Shown in pieces: positions 1-5,910 of a stretch of 8,317 bases of DNA (position 1 is its first letter; the number at the start of each line of letters is the position of its first letter). The notes beneath the pieces were generated by a model that did no database searches, was not told the origin of the DNA, and worked only from the letters and a program-made list of their open reading frames with translations. Made by a program: the position numbers and the translations under genes. The stretch comes from Verrucomicrobia bacterium 12-59-8 (GTDB taxonomy: Bacteria > Verrucomicrobiota > Verrucomicrobiae > Verrucomicrobiales > Verrucomicrobiaceae): assembly GCA_002279765.1 (NCBI GenBank), contig NCCR01000276.1, positions 1 through 8,317 on the forward strand, written 5' to 3'.

Positions 1-1
1 G

Positions 2-841
2 CACATGCACTGGGCCGAGGAAGGATTCGACCGTGAGGTGAGGCTGCGCATGAACGATGGCGAGGATTACTTTATCTTCACGTTTTCGCTGGAAGGCTGC
101 TGGCAGGACATCGCAGGCTCCCGCCGCCGCAGCTTTGACCGTCCGGCTGGGACCATGGCACTGTTACGCTATCGGGAGATCTACGAACACCGTGCCATTC
201 CGATGAACAAGGCGGTGCATTTGAGCATGGCCATCGAAAGCCGCCAGCTCCTCGACTGGCTGGGAGAGGAACGACTGCAGCAACATCCACGGCTGGATCG
301 ATTTCTGAAAGGCCATGGCGCCGCCTGTTTGGTCCTGCCCCTCACCCAGCGGGCCCGGCTGGCCGTCGAGCAGATCCGGCATTGCCCGTTTCAGGGACTG
401 GCCCGTGCTCTGGCGATGGAGGCCCGCTGCCTTGACCTGCTGGTGGAAATGGTCGAGGCCGCTGAGAATACGGGCGGTGCCAGGCCGGTTCAGCGTCGTC
501 TGAATGCCCAGGATCAAGAACGCATCCAGGGCGTGGCTGAACGCCTCAGGAAATCTCTTTCCGAACCGCCCACCCTCGCGGAACTGGCCCGGCAGTACAA
601 TCTCAGCGAATCAAAGCTCAAAGCGGGGTTCCATCAGGTTTTCGGCACCACGACCTTTGGCTACCTGCGCCAGTTGCGCATGGAGCATGCGCGGCAACTG
701 CTGACGACGGGAGATTGCTCCATCCTGGAAGCAGCGAACGTCGTGGGAATCAAGAATCCGAGCCATTTTGCCTCTTTGTTCAAACAGCACTTTGGGACGA
801 ATCCCAAGCAGTTCCAGATGAACGGGGATCGGCAGAAATAG
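2..841 (+). CDS. AraC-family transcriptional regulator, PchR-like (5' end probably cut by window edge)
   Basis: Likely a DNA-binding activator of the siderophore receptor gene that follows. From the first ATG in the window (base 5) it gives 278 residues. The C-terminal ~105 residues form the two helix-turn-helix AraC/XylS domain: first helix pair around residues 189-214 (PTLAELARQYNLSESKLK), then the FGTTTFGYLRQLRMEHARQLL linker, then the second pair around 239-270, ending in the family signature FKQHFGTNPKQF. The N-terminal part is a divergent effector-binding domain without recognisable motifs. The FGYLR segment and overall layout recall PchR-type regulators of siderophore uptake (family knowledge). 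The frame is open to the window edge and PchR-type proteins are usually somewhat longer, so base 5 may be an internal methionine. The ligand is unknown; a ferric siderophore is inferred only from the neighbour. The second HTH has GIKNPSHF where most relatives have GY, a mild deviation. Confidence 0.88.
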   Translation, partial: HMHWAEEGFDREVRLRMNDGEDYFIFTFSLEGCWQDIAGSRRRSFDRPAGTMALLRYREIYEHRAIPMNKAVHLSMAIESRQLLDWLGEERLQQHPRLDRFLKGHGAACLVLPLTQRARLAVEQIRHCPFQGLARALAMEARCLDLLVEMVEAAENTGGARPVQRRLNAQDQERIQGVAERLRKSLSEPPTLAELARQYNLSESKLKAGFHQVFGTTTFGYLRQLRMEHARQLLTTGDCSILEAANVVGIKNPSHFASLFKQHFGTNPKQFQMNGDRQK

Positions 842-863
842 AACGGGAATTGGTGGATTTCAC

Positions 864-882
864 ACTGAGATTGCGTCTCAGT
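864..882. promoter_or_regulatory. Perfect inverted repeat, candidate Fur box / operator of the receptor gene
   Basis: ACTGAGA and TCTCAGT flank the 5-base spacer TTGCG, 18 bases before the receptor ATG. The inner 15 bases fit the 7-1-7 Fur pattern of the TGAGAAT-N-ATTCTCA type at 11 of 14 positions. There is no T tract after it, so it is not a good terminator. It could instead bind the AraC regulator or another dimeric repressor. No convincing -35/-10 pair could be picked out around it. Confidence 0.45.
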
Positions 883-900
883 CTCGTCACCTCTCCCGCT

Positions 901-3075
901 ATGAAACTTGCCCCCCTAACCGTCTTCCTTCTCGGTGCCAGCGCGTCTGCGCCTCTCGCCCAGACGCCTCTCAAATCGGCTCAGAACAAGCCAGCCACCT
1001 CACAAACTCTGCCTGAAGTCGTCATCTCGGCAAAAAAACAGGAAGGCTACAAGGCCGATGCCCCCTCCAGTGCCACCCGCCTGGGCGAGCCGATTCTGGA
1101 CTCCGCACGCTCTGTCCAGGTGGTAACACCGCAACTGCTGCAGGACCGCGCCATCGTAAACCCGCAGGACGCCATCCAGACGGTCAGCGGTGTCCAGCGC
1201 AGCGCCTACAACACCGGCCAGGGCGAGTCCTACATTGTGCGCGGGTTCCGTCAGCAGAACTTCCTCAAGGATGGGTTTCGTTCCGCCAACGTCGCCGGAT
1301 CGAGTCCCGTCATGATCAATGCCGGCCCACCCACCGATGTGGCCAATCTCAAAAGCGTGGAAGTTCTCAAAGGCCCTGCGGCCGTTGACTTCGGCCGTGG
1401 AGAGCCGGGCGGCTTCGTGAACTACGCCACCCGTGACGCGGAGTTCGACAACAATCTGGGCATCCAGCAGATGATGGGCAGTTTCGATTACTACCGCACA
1501 CAGGTGAATGCCAACTGGGCGGCCGTGCCGGAGGTGCTGGCCATGCGTTTGGACCTGGGCTACGAACAGGGCGGAAGCTTCATCAATCAGGTGGATGGTG
1601 ACCGCACCTTCATCTCATCCGCGTTGCGCTGGAATGTCACCGATCGCACCACGCTCACCGTGAAGGCCGAGTACACCCATGATGACCACATCAACACTCC
1701 CGGCCTGCCTTATCTGAATGGTGGCGTGCTCACGGGCGTGCCGAGGGACCTCTTCCTCGGCGAAACGGGCTTCACCCGCCTGCGGACGGACACCTCCCGC
1801 TCCCTTGTCAAACTGGAGCACCAGTGGAATGACGCCCACAAAACCACGCTCTCCGTGCATGGCGTGGAAACCAGCCAGGATGGCGGCTATTTCATCCTCT
1901 TCCCCTTTGACGGCCTCCCCTTCCTCAACGCAGCGGGCATCGGTCGTTCCGCAGCGGACCTGACCCTCACAGAGCAAAATTTCACGGTGCGTCTCGACCA
2001 CCTCTACAAGGCCGAGTTTGCCCATGCCATCAAGAACGACCTTCTGCTCTCCCTGGAATACGACTACCAGCGCAACAGCACGGGCCGAGGGCTCTACACC
2101 CACGCCAGAATCGATCCCTACAACCCTGTTTACACGGGATTCGCCCCCGGGCCGCTTCTGGGCTCCTTCCCCCTGGATGAATTCATGGACGTGGACGCCG
2201 CTGCGTGGTCCGCCATGTTCATGAACCGCCTGAACATCCACGAGAAAGTTTTCCTGACCTTGGGCGCACGCGTGGAGTGGTTCCAAGCCTCGATGCTCGG
2301 CTACTACAACTCTCCGTTTTTCCCCACCACGAACACCGAGTTCGAGCAGGTCAACATCAACCCTTCTGCCGGCATCGTGGTGAAACCCGTCTCAAATGTT
2401 TCTCTCTACGCCAGCTTTGCGCAGAGCACGAACTCCTGGCAGAACGTCAACCGTCGCACCGCCGGGGGTGGTGCTCTGGACTCTGAGAACTCACGTATGT
2501 TTGAAGTCGGCACGAAGGCGGAGTTCTTTGAGGGCAGCCTGATCGCCAGCCTGGCCTTCTTCCAAATCGACAAAACCAACGTGGCTGCGGCCGATCCCGC
2601 CAATCCTCTCTTTTCCATCAACGCCGGCGGCGAGCGCAGCCGCGGCGTCGAGTTCGACCTCAACGGCAAAATCACCGAGGCCTGGAATGTCTCGTTCAAC
2701 TACGCCTACATTGATGCCCGCATCCGCAGCAGCCCTGTGGCCGGCTTTACCGGCTCCCGCCGCTACGGTGTGCCGGAAAACAGCGGAGCCATCTTCACCA
2801 CCTATGAAATCCAGGAGGGCGCGCTTAAAGGCCTCGGCTTCGGCGGCGGTGTGTTCATGAGCGACCACGTGAGCAACTCCCCCGGTAACAACGGCACGCT
2901 GCCGGGCTACGCACAGACGGACGCCCTGGTCTTCTACAAGATCGGCAACGCCCGCCTCCAGTTCAATGTGAAGAACCTCTTCGACAACGACATCTACTTT
3001 TCCCAAGGCCAGGCCACCATGGTGCAGGCCGCTCCGGGACGCACCTTCCTCGCCAGCGTGCGCTTTAACTTCTGA
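901..3075 (+). CDS. TonB-dependent siderophore receptor (outer-membrane beta-barrel)
   Basis: Imports a ferric siderophore across the outer membrane using TonB energy. I chose ATG 901 (724 residues) although the frame is open from 715 inside the upstream gene, because 901 begins a proper signal peptide: MKL, a hydrophobic stretch, and a likely cleavage after ASAPLA near residue 20. A TonB-box-like segment, LPEVVISAKK, lies at residues 37-46. The plug domain spans about 60-178 with YIVRGF (111-116) and VEVLKGPAAVDFGRGEPGG (153-171), typical of the FhuA/FhuE/FpvA siderophore class. The rest is barrel, ending in NLFDNDIYF and the C-terminal SVRFNF with a terminal phenylalanine, the usual outer-membrane assembly signal. 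There is no N-terminal STN signalling domain, so it should not signal through a FecR-like protein. No Shine-Dalgarno sequence precedes the start. The siderophore cannot be named from sequence alone. Confidence 0.95.
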   Translation: MKLAPLTVFLLGASASAPLAQTPLKSAQNKPATSQTLPEVVISAKKQEGYKADAPSSATRLGEPILDSARSVQVVTPQLLQDRAIVNPQDAIQTVSGVQRSAYNTGQGESYIVRGFRQQNFLKDGFRSANVAGSSPVMINAGPPTDVANLKSVEVLKGPAAVDFGRGEPGGFVNYATRDAEFDNNLGIQQMMGSFDYYRTQVNANWAAVPEVLAMRLDLGYEQGGSFINQVDGDRTFISSALRWNVTDRTTLTVKAEYTHDDHINTPGLPYLNGGVLTGVPRDLFLGETGFTRLRTDTSRSLVKLEHQWNDAHKTTLSVHGVETSQDGGYFILFPFDGLPFLNAAGIGRSAADLTLTEQNFTVRLDHLYKAEFAHAIKNDLLLSLEYDYQRNSTGRGLYTHARIDPYNPVYTGFAPGPLLGSFPLDEFMDVDAAAWSAMFMNRLNIHEKVFLTLGARVEWFQASMLGYYNSPFFPTTNTEFEQVNINPSAGIVVKPVSNVSLYASFAQSTNSWQNVNRRTAGGGALDSENSRMFEVGTKAEFFEGSLIASLAFFQIDKTNVAAADPANPLFSINAGGERSRGVEFDLNGKITEAWNVSFNYAYIDARIRSSPVAGFTGSRRYGVPENSGAIFTTYEIQEGALKGLGFGGGVFMSDHVSNSPGNNGTLPGYAQTDALVFYKIGNARLQFNVKNLFDNDIYFSQGQATMVQAAPGRTFLASVRFNF

Positions 3076-3090
3076 TTGGTTGGTTTGTGC

Positions 3091-3127
3091 GAGGAACGCT
3101 TCGGCATTTGATGTCGAAGCGTTCCTT
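3091..3127 (+). terminator. Strong hairpin after the receptor gene, candidate terminator or processing element
   Basis: AGGAACGCTTCG (3092-3103) pairs perfectly with CGAAGCGTTCCT (3115-3126). The stem continues inward through one G-U and three Watson-Crick pairs to a TTG loop, giving 16 pairs. It sits 16 bases past the receptor stop. Only a weak T-containing stretch (TTCGTTC) follows, so it may be an imperfect intrinsic terminator, an mRNA-stabilising hairpin that lowers expression of the downstream PepSY gene, or one copy of a dispersed palindromic repeat. Confidence 0.55.
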
Positions 3128-3162
3128 CGTTCATCCCTCCCACGCTACACCACTCCTCTTCA

Positions 3163-4272
3163 ATGACCGCCACTGCCACCCGTCGCTGGACCACGCTGCA
3201 CCGCTGGAGCAGCCTTTTTTGCACGCTGAACCTGCTGCTTCTCAGCGTCACCGGCCTGCTGCTCATCTTTCATCACGAGATCGAAGACATGCTCGGCTCC
3301 ATGCCCGAGCTGAATGCGGCCGGGCAGACGATGCAGCCGGTCGAATCCCTCGTGCAGACCGCGCTCAAGGAGATGCCAAGCTGGAATCCCCTGACCTATT
3401 TTGAGGATGAGGATCATCCCGGGCTGGTGTTTATCAACATGGCTCCCCCAGGCAGCTTCGACTTCGCGGCGGGCAAGATCGTCGCCCTCGACGGTTTCAC
3501 CAACACCGTTTCCAAGCTGAAGCTGCAGGAAACCTTCAGCTACTTCATCCTCATGCTGCACGCGAACATGTTTGCGGGCTTCATGGGTGAACTCTACCTC
3601 GCATTCGTCGGCGTCGCGTTCTTTGTCGCCCTCATCAGCGGCACGGTGCTGTATGCGCCCTTCATGCGCAGTTTTCTCTTTGGCCTGGTCCGGCGGGATC
3701 GTGGTGCGCGGATCAAGCAGCTCGACCTGCACAACCTCATCGGCATTGCCACGCTGGCCTGGTGCAGCGTGGTATGCCTCACCGGCATCGTTTTGGAACT
3801 CAGCAAACCGATCCTGATGATCTATCAAAGCAGGGATCTGGCGGCTATGACAGCCCCCTTCAAAGACAAGCCAAAGCCAGAGAAAGTGGTATCGCTCGAT
3901 CAGGCGCTCGCCACGGCCAGACAGGCCTGGCCCGGCCATCGCGTGTTGTTTGCCGTCTATCCCGGCACCGCTCTCACGGGCGACCACCACTTCACGGTCT
4001 TCATGACCGCCAAAGAGGGCATCGCGAAACGTGTGCCGAAGCTCACGCTGGTGGAGGCGGCCACGGGCAATCTGACGGTCGCGCAGGATGCTCCCTGGTA
4101 TATCCAGGCGCTTTTCGTCAGCGGCCCGCTGCACTATGGCGACTATGCCGGCCTGCCTCTGCAGCTCATCTGGGCCGCCTTTGCCGTGCTCACCATTGTT
4201 CTGTGTGTCACCGGTCTCTGGATCTTCATTTTGAAACTTAAAAACCGCCAGGAAACGATTCCCGCCGCATGA
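3163..4272 (+). CDS. PepSY-associated TM-helix protein (PiuB/FoxB-like inner-membrane iron-uptake protein)
   Basis: A 369-residue inner-membrane protein of the PepSY_TM family, whose members (PiuB, FoxB, FsrB types) accompany siderophore receptors and are linked to ferric-siderophore reduction or inner-membrane handling of the chelate. Four membrane segments are visible, at about 15-37, 143-165, 191-212 and 333-357, with two large periplasmic loops between the first and second and between the third and fourth. Histidines near membrane boundaries suit haem or metal binding: H13 (TLHRWSS), H37-H38 (FHHEIED), H133 (MLHANMFAG), H190 (DLHNLIG) and H324 (PLHYGDYAG). The ATG at 3163 puts the conserved LHRW motif in its usual N-terminal place; a pyrimidine-rich stretch rather than a Shine-Dalgarno sequence precedes it. 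The gene follows the receptor after 87 bases containing a hairpin and overlaps the next small gene by four bases. The role as a reductase is family inference; the family call is firm. Confidence 0.92.
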   Translation: MTATATRRWTTLHRWSSLFCTLNLLLLSVTGLLLIFHHEIEDMLGSMPELNAAGQTMQPVESLVQTALKEMPSWNPLTYFEDEDHPGLVFINMAPPGSFDFAAGKIVALDGFTNTVSKLKLQETFSYFILMLHANMFAGFMGELYLAFVGVAFFVALISGTVLYAPFMRSFLFGLVRRDRGARIKQLDLHNLIGIATLAWCSVVCLTGIVLELSKPILMIYQSRDLAAMTAPFKDKPKPEKVVSLDQALATARQAWPGHRVLFAVYPGTALTGDHHFTVFMTAKEGIAKRVPKLTLVEAATGNLTVAQDAPWYIQALFVSGPLHYGDYAGLPLQLIWAAFAVLTIVLCVTGLWIFILKLKNRQETIPAA

Positions 4273-4448
4273 ACACGCTCCGCCAGTCCACCTGGGCCAT
4301 TCCCGGCCTCCTCGCCCTCACCACTTTCACGGGCCTCATCCTTGCCCTCGTTGCTGAAGGCATCTGGGACTGGCTGTCCTGGGCGCTGGAGGCACTGCCG
4401 GTGCTCATCGTGCTCATTTACTGGAACACCAGACCCAGAAGACTGTGA
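4269..4448 (+). CDS. 59-residue two-helix membrane protein coupled to the PepSY gene
   Basis: Starts at the ATG inside the ATGA that ends the PepSY gene, so the pair is very probably translationally coupled. It encodes 59 residues: a short basic N-terminus (MNTLRQSTW), a hydrophobic helix at about 11-30 (IPGLLALTTFTGLILALVAE), a tryptophan-rich turn, GIWDWLSW, a second helix at about 39-52, and a basic tail, NTRPRRL. The positive-inside rule puts both ends in the cytoplasm. Small proteins of this style with the W-D-x-x-S-W turn are often found directly after PepSY iron-uptake genes; I recall the pattern but cannot name a family. It is probably an inner-membrane partner or stabiliser of the PepSY protein. 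The four-base overlap, consistent amphipathic layout and clean stop make it unlikely to be a chance ORF. Confidence 0.8.
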   Translation: MNTLRQSTWAIPGLLALTTFTGLILALVAEGIWDWLSWALEALPVLIVLIYWNTRPRRL

Positions 4449-4520
4449 AAGAGTCTGATCATAGCGATGGACCCGGCAAAACAGTACGCTGATGCTGTGC
4501 GCAGCCTGCGTCATGTTCCT

Positions 4521-5246
4521 TCACACCCGGCCAAACAGCTTCTTCAGCGCGGCGACGTCCGCTTTGGTGGCGAGGAGGAAGGTTTGTTTGCCGTCGCTCC
4601 AGCTTGCGGTGTTCCAGTTCCTGCAAGCCTTGAACTGGGGCTGAAGCTGGGGGGGCAGGTTTGCCATATCAGTATTGTCCATCACCACCAGATGCGCCTC
4701 TTTGCCGGGCTCGATCTCAAAGCAGATGATGGAGGCCGCATGACCCACAATTTGGATGCACTTGCAGGCCCGCACGGGCATCGCCCCGACCGTCCCCGGA
4801 AGGTGATCCGGCGTCGGCGAATGATCGGCCACGAGCATCTTTTTAATGGCCTCGAAGTCGCGCGACGGATGGACCTTGGACACGCCATACTCGACCTTCG
4901 TGAGAGCAGCGAGTGATTCGGCCTGCCAGGCGGGCATGTCGCTGCTCACGGGCCAAAGCATGGTCCAGGTGATGGCCACTGCCGCAGCGGCGGCAGCCAG
5001 CGTGGGCAGCACCCAGCGGATGGGGCGTTTGGCGGGCACTCTGGCGTTTTGCAGAATGCTCTCACGCAGCCCCGCTGGGATGAAGGAGGCAAAGGCTGCC
5101 GCGACTTGTTCATCGAACTCAGTGCGTTTTTCCAGCCATGTGCCCAGTTCGGGATCGCTCTGCGCCATGGCACGCGCCTCGGACGACGCGTCCTGCGGGC
5201 GGAGCGTCGTGGCGTCGAGTTCGAGTCTGGCTTCTTCGCGATTCAC
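4521..5246 (-). CDS. Putative anti-sigma factor, single-pass membrane protein
   Basis: 241 residues, starting with GTG at 5246 within the GTGA that also ends the sigma gene, so the two are translationally coupled. The first ~75 residues are cytoplasmic, helical and charged. A single membrane helix lies at about 78-99 (VLPTLAAAAAAVAITWTMLW), followed by a ~140-residue extracytoplasmic domain. That domain has four cysteines (C161, C163, C175, C208) in ACKCIQI, SIICFEI and KACRNW, and blocks such as HLVVMDN and TFLLATKADVAALKKLF. I recall similar domains beside ECF sigma factors in Verrucomicrobia and relatives, but cannot name the family. The HxxxCxxC zinc motif of classical anti-sigma factors is absent. 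Its expected job is to hold the sigma factor at the membrane until an envelope signal, perhaps redox or metal related given the cysteines, releases it. The function is inferred from operon position and topology. Confidence 0.7.
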   Translation of the reverse strand: MNREEARLELDATTLRPQDASSEARAMAQSDPELGTWLEKRTEFDEQVAAAFASFIPAGLRESILQNARVPAKRPIRWVLPTLAAAAAAVAITWTMLWPVSSDMPAWQAESLAALTKVEYGVSKVHPSRDFEAIKKMLVADHSPTPDHLPGTVGAMPVRACKCIQIVGHAASIICFEIEPGKEAHLVVMDNTDMANLPPQLQPQFKACRNWNTASWSDGKQTFLLATKADVAALKKLFGRV

Positions 5247-5770
5247 GAGGCGGTTAGGGAAATGATGTTGGAGGAGGCGGAATCTTCAAGGCGGCGCAAG
5301 CTGGCACGCAGACTGTCCTTGGCGCGGGAGAGACGTGACATCACGGTGCCGATGGGCACGCCCAGCGTCTCGGCGATGTCCCGGTAAGAGAGCTCCTTGA
5401 GGTAAAAAAGCACCAGCGGCGCGCGGTAGTTGGGTTCGAGCTGTTCCAGGGCGGTCTGCAGCGTGGCGCTGTCCACCCGGGGATTTTCGCCGTCATCCTG
5501 ATGCTGAGTGGCACCGTGCTGGTCGGCCTCGAATTCGACCTCTTCGTATTTTTTCTCGCGGCGGGCGATGCTGAGCCATTCACGGTAGATCGTGGTGAAC
5601 AGCCAGGTCTTCACTTTCGCAGCATCCCGCAGCGTATGGCCCTTCTTGGCCCATTGCAAAAAGGTCTGCTGCACGAGATCCTGCGCCGTGGCTTCGCGCC
5701 GACACATGCTCAGGCGAGCTATCGGACGGGTAGCAGGCAGTTCAATGCCAAATTGGAGGGTAAGTTCCAT
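5243..5770 (-). CDS. ECF-type RNA polymerase sigma factor (sigma-70 family)
   Basis: 175 residues. Region 2 spans about 15-75, with CRREATAQDLVQQTFLQW followed by KVKTWLFTTIYREWL, the -10 recognition and core-binding region. A polar linker at about 76-100 joins it to region 4 (about 103-160), with the helix-turn-helix SYRDIAETLGVPIGTVMSRL and the usual RAKDSLR end. It directs RNA polymerase to a small regulon in response to an envelope signal, presumably held inactive by the coupled membrane protein downstream. The start at 5770 is the only ATG before the domain in this frame, which closes at a stop about 45 bases upstream. It is not preceded by a well-spaced ribosome binding site: a GGAGGG lies about 29 bases upstream, too far to serve it. 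The first helix of region 2 looks short and divergent. Autoregulation from the 5771-5910 gap is likely but no promoter could be assigned. Confidence 0.93.
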   Translation of the reverse strand: MELTLQFGIELPATRPIARLSMCRREATAQDLVQQTFLQWAKKGHTLRDAAKVKTWLFTTIYREWLSIARREKKYEEVEFEADQHGATQHQDDGENPRVDSATLQTALEQLEPNYRAPLVLFYLKELSYRDIAETLGVPIGTVMSRLSRAKDSLRASLRRLEDSASSNIISLTAS

Positions 5771-5910
5771 GAATTCATGGGCGGGGATACAAGTAGGAGC
5801 CCTCCTCGGCCCTGATTATTCCGGCCGAACTGAACTTTCTTTTAGCAGGCGGCAAAAAGGCCGCTTTAGTTCAAGCCTGCGCCTGGATTTGAACCCTGCG
5901 CTTCCCTTCC
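5771..5910. promoter_or_regulatory. Divergent intergenic region between the sigma gene and mpl, with competing hairpins
   Basis: 140 bases that must hold promoters in both directions. Nested arms TGAACT (5831-5836) with AGTTCA (5868-5873), and AGGCGGC (5847-5853) with GCCGCTT (5860-5866, one G-U) around an AAAAAG loop, form one structure. GCAGGC (5845-5850) with GCCTGC (5875-5880) forms a mutually exclusive alternative. No convincing -35/-10 or ECF promoter was identified. Confidence 0.4.

Noticed and set aside
791..808. Hairpin TTGGGA-CGAA-TCCCAA near the end of the AraC gene
   Set aside because: It falls in codons of the conserved FGTNPKQF motif, is short and has no T tract, so it is explained by coding sequence.
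715..900. N-terminal extension of the receptor from an upstream start at 715
   Set aside because: It lies largely inside the AraC gene in another frame, and the signal peptide begins cleanly at the ATG at 901.
1615..2286. Long minus-strand open frame of 223 codons opposite the receptor gene
   Set aside because: It is antisense to a clear beta-barrel protein and has low-complexity composition with no domain signature; a GC-rich shadow frame.
3160..4134. Minus-strand open frame of 324 codons opposite the PepSY gene
   Set aside because: The plus-strand frame has membrane helices and conserved histidine motifs; the antisense product is charged, repeat-like and unrecognisable.
4485..4505. Small GCTG-TGCG-CAGC hairpin as terminator of the iron cassette
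   Set aside because: The stem has only four pairs and there is no T tract; it is too weak to call.
4521..5770. FecI/FecR-type sigma switch controlling the siderophore receptor
   Set aside because: The receptor has only about 40 residues between its signal peptide and plug, too few for an STN signalling domain, and the membrane protein shows no FecR-like features. The pair is also on the opposite strand with its own divergent promoter region.
5792..5806. GGAGGG-containing sequence (minus strand) as ribosome binding site of the sigma gene
   Set aside because: It is about 29 bases from the chosen ATG; the nearer alternative starts are out of frame and hit stops at once.
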